Positions 23,832 to 34,706 of a stretch of 64,000 nt of DNA are shown here, piece by piece. A program made the translations under genes and the position numbers. Source of the DNA: Jannaschia sp. GRR-S6-38 (GTDB lineage Bacteria; Pseudomonadota; Alphaproteobacteria; Rhodobacterales; Rhodobacteraceae); NCBI RefSeq assembly GCF_029853695.1, contig NZ_CP122537.1, forward strand, positions 3,121,501-3,185,500, given 5' to 3'. The number at the start of each line of letters is the position of its first letter. The stretch's first letter is position 1. The notes beneath the pieces were generated by a model. The model did not search any database and was not told the DNA's origin. It was given only the letters and a program-made list of their open reading frames with translations.

Positions 23832-25432
23832 CCCGCGAACGCCTCCACCTCTACGACACCACGCTGCGCGACGGGCAGCAGACGCAGGGCGTGCAGTTCT
23901 CTGCGGCCGAGAAGCACGAGATCGCGGGCATGCTCGACGCGCTGGGCGTCGACATGATCGAGGGCGGCTGGCCCGGCGCCAACCCAACCGACAGCGAGTT
24001 CTTCGACGCGCCGCCGACGACGCGCGCGACGCTCACGGCCTTCGGCATGACCAAGCGGGCCGGGCGGTCGGCGGATAATGACGACGTGCTGGCCGCCGTT
24101 CTGAACGCCGGGACCAGCGCCGTCTGCCTGGTGGGCAAGACCCATCCGTTCCATGTCGAGACCGCGCTGGGCATCGGCCTCGACGAAAACCTCGCCGCGA
24201 TCCGCGACTCGGTCGCGCATCTGGTGGCGCGGCAGCGCGAGGCGTTGTTCGATGCGGAGCATTTCTTCGACGGCTACGCCGCCGATCCCGATTACGCCGT
24301 GGCTTGCCTGCGCGCCGCGCTCGACGCGGGCGCGCGCTGGGTCGTGCTCTGCGACACCAATGGCGGCACCATGCCCGCGCGCATCGCCGAGGTGGTGCGC
24401 GCCGTCATCGCGGCCGGCATCCCGGGCGACCGGCTGGGCATCCATACCCATAACGACACCGAGCAGGCCGTGGCCGGCACCCTGGCCGCGGTCGAGGCCG
24501 GCGCGCGCCAGATCCAGGGCACGCTGAACGGGCTGGGCGAGCGCTGCGGCAACGCCAACCTGACCGCGCTGATCCCCACGCTGCTCCTGAAGGAGCCCTT
24601 CGCCAGCCGCTTCGAGACCGGCATCGCGCGCGACCGGCTGCCGATGCTGATGCAGGTCTCGCGGCGTCTGGACGACATCCTGAACCGCGTGCCCCGGCGC
24701 GAGGCGGCCTATGTCGGTGCCTCGGCCTTCGCGCATAAGGCGGGGCTGCATGCCAGCGCGATCCTGAAGGATCCGACCACCTACGAACACGTGCCCCCCG
24801 AAGCTGTCGGCAACATGCGCGTCGTGCCGATGTCGAACCAGGCGGGGCTGTCGAACCTGCGCCGCCGCCTGGCCGAGGCGGGGCTGGAGGGCGCGCCCGA
24901 TCAGCTTTCCCGCATCCTGACCCGCGTGAAGGAGGCCGAGGATCGCGGCTATGCCTTCGACGTGGCCCAGGCCAGCTTCGAGCTGATCGCCCGCGAGGAG
25001 CTGGGGCTGCTGCCGGATTTCTTCGAGGTGAAGCGCTACCGCGTCACGGTCGAGCGGCGGAAGAACAAATACGACCGGATGGTCAGCCTGTCCGAGGCCG
25101 TCGTCGTCGTGAAGGTCGATGGCGAGAAGAAGCTGTCGGTCTCCGAAAGCCTCGACGAGACCGGCAGCGACCGCGGCCCGGTCAACGCGCTTTCGAAGGC
25201 GCTGGCCAAGGATCTGGGGCGCTACCAGGGGCAGATCGACGACATGCGCCTGACCGATTACCGCGTGCGGATCATGCAGGGCGGCACCGAGGCGGTGACC
25301 CGCGTCATCATCGACCACGAGGACGGCAAGGGGCGGCGCTGGTCCACGGTGGGCGTCTCGGCCAATATCGTCGATGCGAGCTTCGAGGCGCTGCTGGACG
25401 CGGTGCGCTGGAAGCTATGTCAGGAGGCATGA
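23828..25432 (+). CDS. cimA: (R)-citramalate synthase
   Basis: The 534-residue protein is a member of the isopropylmalate/homocitrate synthase family: [19 protein letters not shown] at the N-terminus, [20 protein letters not shown] and [19 protein letters not shown] in the barrel, then a LeuA dimer/allosteric domain from about residue 400. The long N-terminal barrel starting with [11 protein letters not shown] and the overall length favour CimA, which condenses pyruvate and acetyl-CoA to citramalate for isoleucine synthesis. The start overlaps the cysS stop by four bases. Confidence 0.9.
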   Translation: MTRERLHLYDTTLRDGQQTQGVQFSAAEKHEIAGMLDALGVDMIEGGWPGANPTDSEFFDAPPTTRATLTAFGMTKRAGRSADNDDVLAAVLNAGTSAVCLVGKTHPFHVETALGIGLDENLAAIRDSVAHLVARQREALFDAEHFFDGYAADPDYAVACLRAALDAGARWVVLCDTNGGTMPARIAEVVRAVIAAGIPGDRLGIHTHNDTEQAVAGTLAAVEAGARQIQGTLNGLGERCGNANLTALIPTLLLKEPFASRFETGIARDRLPMLMQVSRRLDDILNRVPRREAAYVGASAFAHKAGLHASAILKDPTTYEHVPPEAVGNMRVVPMSNQAGLSNLRRRLAEAGLEGAPDQLSRILTRVKEAEDRGYAFDVAQASFELIAREELGLLPDFFEVKRYRVTVERRKNKYDRMVSLSEAVVVVKVDGEKKLSVSESLDETGSDRGPVNALSKALAKDLGRYQGQIDDMRLTDYRVRIMQGGTEAVTRVIIDHEDGKGRRWSTVGVSANIVDASFEALLDAVRWKLCQEA

Positions 25433-26205
25433 CCGAAACCGCCCCCGGATCCAGTGACGACATCGCCGCCTGCGCCGACCTGGTCCGCCGCGGCGACCCC
25501 GCGCGGTTCCGCGCCGTGATGGCCGCGCCGGTGCGGCTGCGCGCGATGCTGTTCCCGCTTTACGCCTTCAACATCGAGGTCGCGCGCGCGCCCTGGGTCA
25601 CCAGCGAGCCGATGATCGCGCAGATGCGGCTGCAGTGGTGGCGCGAGGCGCTGGACGAGATCGCGGCGGGCGGCAAGGTGCGGCGCCACGAGGTGGTGAC
25701 CCCGCTCGCGGCCGTGGTGGACCGGCGCGCGGCGCAGGATCTCGACGACATGATCGTCGCGCGCCACGACGATATCGAGGGGCTGCGGATCGCCGATCCG
25801 GCGGATCTCACCCGCTATCTCGACCGCACGGCGGGGACGCTTCTGTGGTCGGCCGCGCGGCTGGCGGGGGCCGAGGATGCGGCGGCGGTGCGCGATGGGG
25901 GGCTTGCGCATGGCATCGCCTCCTGGCTGCTGGCCGCGCCGGACCTGGCGAAGCGCGGGCGCGCGCCGCTGCCGCCTGGCCCGCCCGAAGACCGGGTCCG
26001 CGACCTGGCCGAGGCGGGATTGGCGGCGCTGGCGCGGTTTCGCGAGGCCCGGCCCCCGAAAGCGGCGCGCGGCGTGTTCCTGGTGCTGAGTGACGTGGGC
26101 CCCATCCTGCGCGCCTTTCGCGACCGGCCGGGCGACCAGCCCGACCTGTCGGATGCGGGCAGCCGCTGGCGGCTGATGCGCGCGGCGGTTACGGGCCGGG
26201 TCTAG
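25429..26205 (+). CDS. Squalene/phytoene synthase family protein (NDUFAF6-like)
   Basis: The 258-residue protein has the isoprenoid-synthase-like fold pattern PLYAFNIEVARAPWVTSEPM and MRLQWWREALDEIAAG, with LTRYLDRTAGTLLWSAA near residue 125. The aspartate-rich motifs needed for squalene or phytoene synthesis are not clear. The sequence type recalls the alphaproteobacterial relatives of NDUFAF6, a complex I assembly factor, so a non-enzymatic role is possible. The ATG at 25429 overlaps the cimA stop; an in-frame ATG at 25417 is the alternative, and both have ribosome sites that are unusually close. Confidence 0.78.
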   Translation: MTETAPGSSDDIAACADLVRRGDPARFRAVMAAPVRLRAMLFPLYAFNIEVARAPWVTSEPMIAQMRLQWWREALDEIAAGGKVRRHEVVTPLAAVVDRRAAQDLDDMIVARHDDIEGLRIADPADLTRYLDRTAGTLLWSAARLAGAEDAAAVRDGGLAHGIASWLLAAPDLAKRGRAPLPPGPPEDRVRDLAEAGLAALARFREARPPKAARGVFLVLSDVGPILRAFRDRPGDQPDLSDAGSRWRLMRAAVTGRV

Positions 26206-26702
26206 GCCCGTTCGGCCTTGAGGTAGCCGCGCATGCCGTAGATCAGCGGCGTGCCCGTCTCCTCGACGCGCACGGCGCGGACGGCGCCGATGATGACGTG
26301 ATGGGTTCCGACCAAATCCGCCGATTGCAGCGTGCAGTCGAAGCTCGCCAGCGCCTTCAGGACCGGTGCGCCGGTGGCGAGCCGGGTGACCGGCAGCCCG
26401 TCGAACCGTGCGGCGCCCTGCGCCTCGGTGCGGCCGGCGAAGAGATCGGCCAGCGGCTGCTGCTCGTGTTCCAGCACGTTCACCGCGAAGCAGCGGTTCG
26501 CGAGGATCGGCTCGGCCGCCGAGGCCCCCTTGTTCACGCAGACGAGGATCGTCGGCGCCTCGCCATCGGCGGAGACGCTGGTCATGGCCGAGACCGTCAC
26601 GCCGGCCAGCCCCGCGGGCCCGTCGGTCGTGACCACGCTGACCGTCGCCGCGGCGCGGGACATTGCGTGGATGAAGGCGTCGCGGAGGGGGGGCTGATCC
26701 AT
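26202..26702 (-). CDS. Flavin reductase family protein
   Basis: The 166-residue protein matches the HpaC-like short-chain flavin reductases: FIHAMSRAAATVSVVTTDGP at the N-terminus, GVTVSAMTSVSADGEAPTIL, then CFAVNVLEHEQQPLADLFAG and a late histidine pair in VGTHHVIIGAV. Such proteins reduce FMN or FAD with NAD(P)H for partner monooxygenases. No monooxygenase partner is adjacent, so its partner is unknown. It converges on the phytoene-synthase-like gene (overlapping stops) and diverges from speB. Confidence 0.85.
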   Translation of the reverse strand: MDQPPLRDAFIHAMSRAAATVSVVTTDGPAGLAGVTVSAMTSVSADGEAPTILVCVNKGASAAEPILANRCFAVNVLEHEQQPLADLFAGRTEAQGAARFDGLPVTRLATGAPVLKALASFDCTLQSADLVGTHHVIIGAVRAVRVEETGTPLIYGMRGYLKAERA

Positions 26703-26795
26703 GCCCCCCACGTAGCCGAACCGCGCCCCGAGTCGAGGGCTTTCCCTCGGGCGGCGGCCATGCTCATGTCGCCCCGCGACAGACGGAGACGAGCC

Positions 26796-27761
26796 ATGGC
26801 CCTGCAGGATGCGCGCGATCAGGTGGACCGGGCCTTCACGCGGGAGGATCCGCGGGGCCTGTCCTTCGAGAACGCCTTCGGCGGCGCCCCCTCGATCTTC
26901 CGCCGCCGCTACACCAAGGATCTGGCCGGGTACGATCTGGCCGTCACCGGCGTGCCCTTCGACCAGGCGGTGACGCACCGCCCCGGCGCGCGGTTCGGCC
27001 CCCGCGCCATCCGCGAGGCGAGCGCGCTGCAGCCCTTCGACCCGCCCTATGGCTGGGACTACTCGCCGCTCGACGAGTTCGCGGTGGCCGATTACGGCGA
27101 TGTCGGCTTCGACTACGCCAAGGTCGCCGACTTCCCCGGCGCGCTGCGCGACCATGTGCGGGGCATCCTGCTGCAGGGCGCGGGCTGCATCGCAATGGGG
27201 GGCGATCACTATGTCAGCTTCCCGATCCTACAGGCGCATGCCGAGAAATACGGGCCCCTGGCGCTGATCCAGTTCGACGCGCATTCCGACACCTGGCCCG
27301 ACGACGACATGGACCGGATCGACCACGGGACGATGTTCTACAAGGCGGTGAAGACCGGCGTGATCGACCCGGAACGCTCGGTCCAGGTCGGGATCCGCAC
27401 GGTCAATCCGGATACGCTGGGCGTGACGACGATCGACGCGCGGGCGGTGCACGAGGCCGCCCCGGGCGAGATCGCGGCGCGGATCAAGCAGGTGGTCGGC
27501 GACCGGCCCTGCTATCTCACCTTCGATATCGACGCGCTGGACCCGGCCTTCGCGCCGGGCACCGGCACGCCGGTCTGGGGCGGGCTGTCGAGCGGGCAGG
27601 CGGCGGCGATCCTGCGCGATCTGGCGGGGATCGACCTTGTCGGGGGCGACGTGGTCGAGGTCTCGCCGCCCTATGACACGACGGGCGCAACCGCCATCGC
27701 GGGGGCGCATGTGGTGATGGAGCTGATCTGTCTCTGGGGCTGGACGCGGCGGGCGGGCTGA
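26796..27761 (+). CDS. speB: Agmatinase
   Basis: The 321-residue ureohydrolase has all manganese-ligand motifs: MGGDHYVSFPIL, IQFDAHSDTWPD and FDIDALDPAFAPGTGTPVWG. The N-terminal MALQDARDQVDRAFTRED and the DHGTMFYKAVKTG loop are of the agmatinase/guanidinobutyrase branch and not arginase. It would yield putrescine and urea from agmatine; guanidinobutyrate or a related guanidine cannot be excluded. GGAG lies seven bases before ATG 26796. Confidence 0.87.
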   Translation: MALQDARDQVDRAFTREDPRGLSFENAFGGAPSIFRRRYTKDLAGYDLAVTGVPFDQAVTHRPGARFGPRAIREASALQPFDPPYGWDYSPLDEFAVADYGDVGFDYAKVADFPGALRDHVRGILLQGAGCIAMGGDHYVSFPILQAHAEKYGPLALIQFDAHSDTWPDDDMDRIDHGTMFYKAVKTGVIDPERSVQVGIRTVNPDTLGVTTIDARAVHEAAPGEIAARIKQVVGDRPCYLTFDIDALDPAFAPGTGTPVWGGLSSGQAAAILRDLAGIDLVGGDVVEVSPPYDTTGATAIAGAHVVMELICLWGWTRRAG

Positions 27762-27767
27762 GACGCG

Positions 27768-28196
27768 TCAGGTCCCACCGGGCATCGGGAAGCCGCCGAA
27801 GCGGTCGAGCGCCCGGTCGCGCAGCGTCTTGGCCTGCGTCAGCGCATCCGACAGGAGCGGACCCAGCACCGGCTTTCCGACGCAGGCGACCGGCTCCAGC
27901 GGCGCGATCCGCTCGCTGAGCTTGTCGTCGAGATTGCCGCTGACGAAGATGCAGGGCACATCGGCCTCCTCGCGGAGCCATTGGGCGACGTCGATGCCGT
28001 CCTCGCCGTTCTTCAGCCGGATATCCATCAGCGCGACGTCGGGTCGGTCGCGGATGACGCTGCGCTTGGCGGTCGCGAAATCGGGCGCGGTGCCCGACAC
28101 GACATGGCCCATATCCGTGATCTCGTATTCGAGGTCGATCGCGATGAGGGTCTCATCCTCGACGATCAAAACCTTCAGAGGGTCTTCCTGTCGCAT
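27768..28196 (-). CDS. Single-domain response regulator (CheY-like receiver)
   Basis: From ATG 28196 (GGGAGGG five bases upstream) the frame gives 142 residues: one receiver domain with acidic pocket VEDE (about 12-15), phosphoacceptor Asp58 in DVALMDIRLKNGEDG, and Lys108 in VGKPV. There is no output domain. It follows a PAS/HisKA_2 kinase gene by 20 bp, so the two are a cognate pair. Such stand-alone receivers in alphaproteobacteria often pass phosphate to other proteins or feed the general stress response. Confidence 0.88.
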   Translation of the reverse strand: MRQEDPLKVLIVEDETLIAIDLEYEITDMGHVVSGTAPDFATAKRSVIRDRPDVALMDIRLKNGEDGIDVAQWLREEADVPCIFVSGNLDDKLSERIAPLEPVACVGKPVLGPLLSDALTQAKTLRDRALDRFGGFPMPGGT

Positions 28197-28216
28197 ATCA
28201 ACCCTCCCAGCACCGA

Positions 28217-29629
28217 TCATCCCGCAGACATGACGCCTTGCATATCAGCGATGACGCATTCACGTCCATCGCGTTCTTCGAATTCGACGGATGCGTCCAA
28301 TTGCCGGGCGATGCTGTCGACGATGCGCCGGCTGACCGAATTCGAGCCGCGCGATCCGGAGCCGTCGTAATGTACGCGGAGCCGGAGCGTGTCGTCGACC
28401 TCGGAGAGCTCTACGTCCACGTGGCGGCTGCGGCCCTCGGTCAGCGGCGGCGTGATCAACTCGTTGACCAGAAGTGCGAGGCTGATGGCCCGGTCGGTCG
28501 TCAGGACGACCGGGGCGCAATTGCAGGCGACGCTGGCGCCGTCGGGGGCCAGTTCGTCAATCGCGCGGCAGAGCTTGGGCAGGTGCTCGCCCAGGGCGAC
28601 CGTCGCCATCTGGTCGGCACGGAAGATGAGATCGTGGACCGACGCCATGGCCTGGACCCGCGACAGCGTGGTCGCGAGCCGTTTGCGCAACTCGGACCCC
28701 TCGGCGGATCGCACCTCGAGCTTGAGCAGCGAATTGACGATCTGCAGGCTGTTCTTGATGCGGTGGTTCACCTCGCCCAACAGAGTGTCCTTCTGGGTCA
28801 GAAGGCGGTCCCGCTCCGCCAGGGTCTCGATCAGCTCCTGCTCGCGCAACCGGGCATCCGTCACGTCGCGCGAAAGCGAGATCATGATCGGGTCGTCCTC
28901 ATCGCGGCTGATGAATTCGCCTGACGTCGCGACCCATCGGGTCTCGCCGCCGGGAAGCTGCACCCGGTACTCGACCTCGAAGAACGGCGCCTCGGGATCC
29001 GCCAGCATATTCTCCATTGCCGCCGCGGCATTGGCCATGTCGTCGGGATGGACACGGTCGAAGAACTCCGCCGAGGTCATCAAACCGGTGGATTCCGGGA
29101 ATCCGAAGAGGTTCAGAAGCGCGGGCGAGGCGTCGACCCGGTCGGATTTCGGATCGAATTGCGAGGAGGCGAGGCCCGTCATGCGCGCGATCATCCGTTC
29201 GCGCGTGCGGGCCCCCTGGTCCTGCAGGACGCTCGCCGTCACGTCGCGGACGACGTGCAGGATACCGATCATCTCGCCATTTCGGACGATCGGCGTGTTG
29301 ACCGCGTCCCACCACGCGCTCTTCCAGACATCGCCCGTCTCGGTCCGGCGCAGGATCGGCCAGCGAAAGGTCGCCATCGACTCGGCCATGCCACGGTCGG
29401 CCACGCGCCGGAGCGACTGTGCGAGGGGCGAGTCGACCGGCTGCGGCGCCTCGGGCCCGCGGTCGAAGGCATCGAGCAGACGGTGGCCGACGAGCTCGTC
29501 GCGGGTCTTCGCGGTCAGGCGCAGATACGCCTCGCTGGCCGCGACGACGACGCCGTCGAGATCGAGGATGACGGAGGCTTCCAGGGTGGTCGAAAGCAGG
29601 TCGTCGATACTGAGATCTTCTGGTGACAC
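28217..29629 (-). CDS. PAS-PAS HisKA_2 sensor histidine kinase with degenerate catalytic boxes
   Basis: The 470-residue kinase has no membrane segment. Two PAS domains (about 8-130 and 155-260) precede a HisKA_2 domain with phosphoacceptor His289 in GEVNHRIKNSLQIVNSLLKL. The ATPase domain is unusual. The N-box reads LLVNELITPP where family members usually have a second Asn and Ala (NELVTNA-type), the G1 region is YDGSGSRGSN, and the usual GLGL-type G2 box is SVSRRIV. It may have low or altered ATP use. The start is GTG 29629, seven bases after AAGGAGG. It is co-transcribed with the downstream receiver. Confidence 0.88.
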   Translation of the reverse strand: MSPEDLSIDDLLSTTLEASVILDLDGVVVAASEAYLRLTAKTRDELVGHRLLDAFDRGPEAPQPVDSPLAQSLRRVADRGMAESMATFRWPILRRTETGDVWKSAWWDAVNTPIVRNGEMIGILHVVRDVTASVLQDQGARTRERMIARMTGLASSQFDPKSDRVDASPALLNLFGFPESTGLMTSAEFFDRVHPDDMANAAAAMENMLADPEAPFFEVEYRVQLPGGETRWVATSGEFISRDEDDPIMISLSRDVTDARLREQELIETLAERDRLLTQKDTLLGEVNHRIKNSLQIVNSLLKLEVRSAEGSELRKRLATTLSRVQAMASVHDLIFRADQMATVALGEHLPKLCRAIDELAPDGASVACNCAPVVLTTDRAISLALLVNELITPPLTEGRSRHVDVELSEVDDTLRLRVHYDGSGSRGSNSVSRRIVDSIARQLDASVEFEERDGRECVIADMQGVMSAG

Positions 29630-29801
29630 GACCCGACCTCCTTGGCTCTGTGATGCGTCCGATGCAAACCCGCCTCTGCGGACCTAGGGTGGCGCTGCGG
29701 ACGGTCAATCGCCGCGGCGCGTCCGCGCATCGGCGGCGCACGGTCTGGCGCGCGCGCGGCGCATGTCCTATGTCGCTTGCGACACGACCGGAGAGCCCCG
29801 C

Positions 29802-30758
29802 ATGCCCCGCGATCTGAAGATCCCGTCCGAGCGCCATCCCGAAAAGGCGCGTCGGCCCGACAATCCGCAGCCGAAGAAGCCCGCCTGGATCCGCGTGAAG
29901 GCGCCCGTGGGCGAAGGCTACAAGCAGACCGCCCGTATCATGCGCGAGAATAAGCTCGTCACGGTCTGCGAAGAGGCGGGCTGTCCCAATGTCGGCGAGT
30001 GCTGGAGCCAGGGCCACGCCACGATGATGATCATGGGCGAGGTCTGCACCCGCGCCTGCACATTCTGCAACATCGCCACCGGCAAGCCGCCCGAGGCGCT
30101 CGACGTGTTCGAGCCCGGGCGCGTGGCCGATGCGGTGCAGAAGCTCGGGCTGAACCACGTGGTCATCACCTCGGTGGACCGCGACGATGTCGAGGATGGC
30201 GGGGCCGAGCATTTCGCCCAGACCATCCGCGCCGTCCGCCGCCGCGCGCCCGACACCACGATCGAGATCCTGACCCCCGATTTCATCCGCTGCGCCCCCG
30301 AGGCGCTGGAAGTGGTCGTTGCGGCGAAACCGGATGTCTTCAACCACAATCTCGAAACCGTGCCCGGCCTCTATCCCGAGGTCCGGCCGGGCGCGCGCTA
30401 CTTCCACTCGCTGCGGCTTCTGCAGCGCGTGAAGGAGCTGGATCCGACCATGTTCACCAAGTCGGGGATCATGGTCGGCCTGGGCGAGACGCGCCAGCAG
30501 GTCGTGCAGGTCATGGAGGACATGCGCGCCGCCGATATCGATTTCCTGACCATCGGCCAGTATCTGCAGCCCACGCCCAAGCACCATGCTGTCGACCGCT
30601 TCGTGACGCCCGAGGAATTCGCCGCCTACGAGAAGGCGGCTTACGGCAAGGGTTTCCTGATGGTCTCGGCCACGCCTTTGACGCGGTCCAGCTACCATGC
30701 GGGGGACGATTTCGCGCGGCTGCGCGAGGCGCGGCTAAAGAAGCTCGGCAAGGCCTGA
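29802..30758 (+). CDS. lipA: Lipoyl synthase
   Basis: This 318-residue radical-SAM enzyme inserts two sulfurs into protein-bound octanoyl groups. Both clusters are visible: the auxiliary cluster in [12 protein letters not shown] and the SAM cluster [13 protein letters not shown]; the C-terminal RSSY motif occurs as [17 protein letters not shown] 29802 is chosen for its GGAG eight bases upstream and the conserved [14 protein letters not shown] start; an in-frame ATG at 29763 is less likely. A DegP-type protease follows at four bases. Confidence 0.97.
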   Translation: MPRDLKIPSERHPEKARRPDNPQPKKPAWIRVKAPVGEGYKQTARIMRENKLVTVCEEAGCPNVGECWSQGHATMMIMGEVCTRACTFCNIATGKPPEALDVFEPGRVADAVQKLGLNHVVITSVDRDDVEDGGAEHFAQTIRAVRRRAPDTTIEILTPDFIRCAPEALEVVVAAKPDVFNHNLETVPGLYPEVRPGARYFHSLRLLQRVKELDPTMFTKSGIMVGLGETRQQVVQVMEDMRAADIDFLTIGQYLQPTPKHHAVDRFVTPEEFAAYEKAAYGKGFLMVSATPLTRSSYHAGDDFARLREARLKKLGKA

Positions 30759-30762
30759 GCCC

Positions 30763-31866
<1,104 letters not shown>

Positions 31867-31870
31867 GCGG

Positions 31871-32758
31871 TCACTCCACCGGCGGCACCTGCTTGAGATA
31901 GGCCGCGATGGCGCGGCGATCGCCCTCGGGCAGCCGGACGAGGTTCTTGATCACGCTGACCATGTGACCGCCCGCGGAATCGAATTCCGGCGTGAAGCCG
32001 TCGGCCAGGTATTGCGCGATCTCGGCTTCGGACCAGTCGAGCGCGGCGGGCGTGATGTTGGGGATGCGCCCCTTGCCCGAGGGGTTCGGCGCCCCCGCCA
32101 GCCATCGCGTCCGGTCCAGCCCGCCCAGCGCGTCGCGCGGCGTGTGGCACTCCGCGCAATGGCCCAGCGCCTCGGAGAGGTACCGCCCGCGCTTCGCGTC
32201 CGCCCCCTCGACGGCGACTGCCCAGTCCTGCGGCGTATAGAGCGCCTTCCAGACCCCGACCGCGCGCCGGATGCTGAAGGGAAAGCCCAGATCATGCGGC
32301 AGGCTGGGCGTCTCGGCCGCCGGCAGGGTCTGCCAGAAGGCCCAGAGATCGGCCACGTCCTGCGGGCCGGCCAGCGCATAGGCGGTGTAGGGGAAGGCCG
32401 GGTAGTAATGCGCGCCACCCGGCGAGATGCCGCGCTGCACGGCATTGGCGAACTCCTCCGCCGACCAGAGGCCGATCCCGTGCTCGGGATGCATCGAGAC
32501 GTTGGGCGCGCGGAAGGTGCCGAATTCGGACGGGAAGGCTTGGCCGCCGACCAGGATCAGGCGGTCCTCGCCCTCGGCATCCTTAGCCGCGTGGCAGGAG
32601 GCGCATCCGGCGGCCCAGAAGATGCGCTCGCCCGCCGCCGCGTCGCCGTCGAACGCGGCCATGGCGTCATCGGGCAACCCGTCGGGCCGTGTGATCCAGA
32701 GGCCCGCCCCGATGACGGCCAGCCCGATCGCCGCGAGCGCGGCCAGGGGGCGGCGCAT
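31871..32758 (-). CDS. Secreted diheme cytochrome c
   Basis: The 295-residue protein starts with a signal peptide or anchor (about 5-22). It has two CXXCH heme sites: CASCH (Cys52-His56) in the first and CAECH (Cys201-His205) in the second cytochrome c domain. This layout is shared with diheme subunits that accept electrons from periplasmic alcohol or aldehyde dehydrogenases. No such dehydrogenase is adjacent. It is transcribed just downstream of a cytochrome c'-type gene (five bases), and converges on the protease gene. Confidence 0.9.
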   Translation of the reverse strand: MRRPLAALAAIGLAVIGAGLWITRPDGLPDDAMAAFDGDAAAGERIFWAAGCASCHAAKDAEGEDRLILVGGQAFPSEFGTFRAPNVSMHPEHGIGLWSAEEFANAVQRGISPGGAHYYPAFPYTAYALAGPQDVADLWAFWQTLPAAETPSLPHDLGFPFSIRRAVGVWKALYTPQDWAVAVEGADAKRGRYLSEALGHCAECHTPRDALGGLDRTRWLAGAPNPSGKGRIPNITPAALDWSEAEIAQYLADGFTPEFDSAGGHMVSVIKNLVRLPEGDRRAIAAYLKQVPPVE

Positions 32759-32763
32759 CGGGC

Positions 32764-33234
32764 TCAGTCGTCCGCCACGCGGTAGTCATCGTGGCAGCCA
32801 CCGCAAGTCCGGCCCACCGCGCCCAGCCCGCCCTTCATCGGATCGAGCCCGTCGCCGGCCACGGCCTGCAATTCGAGCGTCGCCGTGCCGAACGCGTCCC
32901 ATTTGGCGTCGAAATCGGCACGGCTCTCCCAGATGGCGGGCAGCGCGCGCGAGAACTGGCTGTCGGAATTCGCCGTGCCCTCGGGCCAGAGCAGGTCCTG
33001 CGAGATCTGCGAGACCGCGACGAGGTTGTCGGCGGCCATCTGCGCCTGCGCGGCATCGTAATCGATATTGCCGCGTGCCATGTTGCCGACCACGCCCAGA
33101 TGCAGGGACATCAGCTGCATCTGCCCGTGGCGGGCCGCGATCTCGGCGGGCATCTTCTCGTGGCTTTCGGCAAGGCCGCTGGCGGCGATGGCCGAGGCCG
33201 CCGCCGTCGCGGCGATAAGGGTCAGGCGCTTCAT
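32764..33234 (-). CDS. Cytochrome c' family protein
   Basis: From ATG 33234 the frame gives 156 residues with a clear signal peptide (MKRLTLIAATAAASAIAASG, cleavage near residue 22). A helical body and the heme site CGGCH near the C-terminus (Cys144-His148, followed by DDYRV) are the layout of cytochrome c'. These five-coordinate hemes bind NO and CO, and the family is linked to NO resistance. It is the first gene of a pair with the diheme cytochrome. Confidence 0.9.
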   Translation of the reverse strand: MKRLTLIAATAAASAIAASGLAESHEKMPAEIAARHGQMQLMSLHLGVVGNMARGNIDYDAAQAQMAADNLVAVSQISQDLLWPEGTANSDSQFSRALPAIWESRADFDAKWDAFGTATLELQAVAGDGLDPMKGGLGAVGRTCGGCHDDYRVADD

Positions 33235-33336
33235 CGTGAAATCTCCTGGTCGGGCTGGTCGTTGCGGGGCGAGCCTGCGGCGGCCGCGCCGCACCGGTCA
33301 AGCGTCGCCATCTTCGGGATCACGGAACAGTGAGGC

Positions 33337-33360
33337 GGGGCGGCGATGATCCGCCGCCCC
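33337..33360 (-). terminator. Hairpin downstream of amtB
   Basis: GGGGCGGCG and CGCCGCCCC form a 9-bp perfect stem with loop ATGATC, eight bases past the amtB stop on the minus strand. No U-run follows; it is a likely 3' end structure. Confidence 0.5.
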
Positions 33361-33368
33361 GGCGCGGG

Positions 33369-34547
33369 TCAATTGCCCGGGTGATAGGCCTGCTCGCCAT
33401 GCACCGCGAGGTCGAGGCCCTCCTGCTCGACATCCGGCGAGACGCGGATCGGGAAGATCATCCTTACCACCAGGACGATGGCGAGCGTCATCGCCACGGT
33501 GAAGACGCCCACCACCGCCACGCCGCCCAGCTGCGCGGTCCAGGTGCCGGCGCCGAAGACGGCGATCATGATCGTGCCGAAGATGCCGCCCACGCCATGC
33601 ACCGCGAAGACGTCCAGCGTGTCATCGATCTTGAGCACGTTGCGGATCACGTTGACCGCCTCCTGGCAGAGCACGCCCGCGACACCGCCGATGATCAGCG
33701 CCTCGATCGGGCCGACGAAGCCCGAGGCCGGGGTGATCGAGGCGAGGCCCGCGATGGTGCCCGTCACGATCCCCACCAGTGAGGCGCGGCCGTATTTCAT
33801 CTTCTCCCAGGCCGCCCAGGTCAGCGAGGCCGTGGCCGCCGAGATATGGGTCACGGTCAGCGCCATCGCCGCGCCGCCATCGGCGGCCAGCTGCGAGCCG
33901 CCGTTGAAGCCGAACCAGCCGACCCAGAGCATCGAGGCGCCGATCATCACGTAGCCCGGGTTGTGCGGCGGCTTGCTGCGGTCCCCGCGCGGCCCGAGAA
34001 AGACCGAGACCAGGATCGCGGCGAGGCCCGCCGTCTCGTGCACGACGAGGCCGCCCGCGAAGTCGCGCACCCCGATCTCGCCGAAGATGCCGCCATCCGA
34101 CAGCATCCCGCCGCCCCAGATCCAATGCGCCACGGGCGCGTAGCACAGAAGCATCCACGCGCCCGAGAAGGCCAGCACGAAGCCGAAGCCGACGCGCTCG
34201 ACATAGGCGCCGACGATCAGTGCGGGGGTGATGATCGCGAAGGTCATCTGGAACGCGAAGAACAGGACCTCCGGGATCGTGCCGGCCAGCGTGTCGCCGT
34301 CGATGCCGATCAGGAAGGCCTTGCCCAGCCCGCCCCAGAGCGCGCCACCGTCGCCGAACGCGATGGAGTAGCCCGCCGCCAGCCAGAGCACGCTCATCAG
34401 GCAGGCGATGGCGTAGCAATGCATGAAGACGCTCAGCACGTTCCGGGACCGCACGAGCCCCCCGTAGAACAGCGCCAGGCCCGGCAGTGTCATGAACAGG
34501 ACCAGCGCGGTGGCCACGATGATCCAGGCGGTGTCGGCTCCGACCAT
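33369..34547 (-). CDS. amtB: Ammonium transporter (Amt family)
   Basis: The 392-residue membrane protein has about eleven hydrophobic segments. ALFYGGLVRSRNVLS, the pore histidines in YAPVAHWIWGGGMLSDGG and FAVHGVGGIFGTI, and the DFAGGLVVHETAGLAAILVS block are typical of AmtB. It imports ammonium or ammonia through the inner membrane. It lacks the cleaved signal extension of many Amt proteins. No glnK (PII) gene is next to it, although amtB and glnK are usually paired. GAGGGAG stands about ten bases before ATG 34547. Confidence 0.95.
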   Translation of the reverse strand: MVGADTAWIIVATALVLFMTLPGLALFYGGLVRSRNVLSVFMHCYAIACLMSVLWLAAGYSIAFGDGGALWGGLGKAFLIGIDGDTLAGTIPEVLFFAFQMTFAIITPALIVGAYVERVGFGFVLAFSGAWMLLCYAPVAHWIWGGGMLSDGGIFGEIGVRDFAGGLVVHETAGLAAILVSVFLGPRGDRSKPPHNPGYVMIGASMLWVGWFGFNGGSQLAADGGAAMALTVTHISAATASLTWAAWEKMKYGRASLVGIVTGTIAGLASITPASGFVGPIEALIIGGVAGVLCQEAVNVIRNVLKIDDTLDVFAVHGVGGIFGTIMIAVFGAGTWTAQLGGVAVVGVFTVAMTLAIVLVVRMIFPIRVSPDVEQEGLDLAVHGEQAYHPGN

Positions 34548-34589
34548 GTCGTCTCTCTCCCTCGGTTTCCGGCGCGGTCTGCCGGGGGC

Positions 34590-34706
34590 GGGGTGCCGGG
34601 GAAAGCGGCAGGTTTGACCCGATTGCCGGTTTTCGCGGCAATCCGTGATCTGCCTGCTGGATGCGCGCGTCGGGGCGGGAGATGCCCGAAAAGCGGGCAG
34701 GTTTGA
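34590..34706 (-). repeat. Duplicated hairpin-bearing repeat in the amtB upstream region
   Basis: On the minus strand TCAAACCTGCC(C)GCTTT occurs twice (plus coordinates 34691-34706 and 34603-34617), each copy opening a hairpin whose far arm ends in GGCA (stem TGCCCG/CGGGCA at 34683-34699). A third hairpin of similar size, ATTGCCG/CGGCAAT with a T-rich loop, lies between them (34622-34642). The first copy directly follows the stop of the upstream nucleotidyltransferase gene. Confidence 0.5.
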
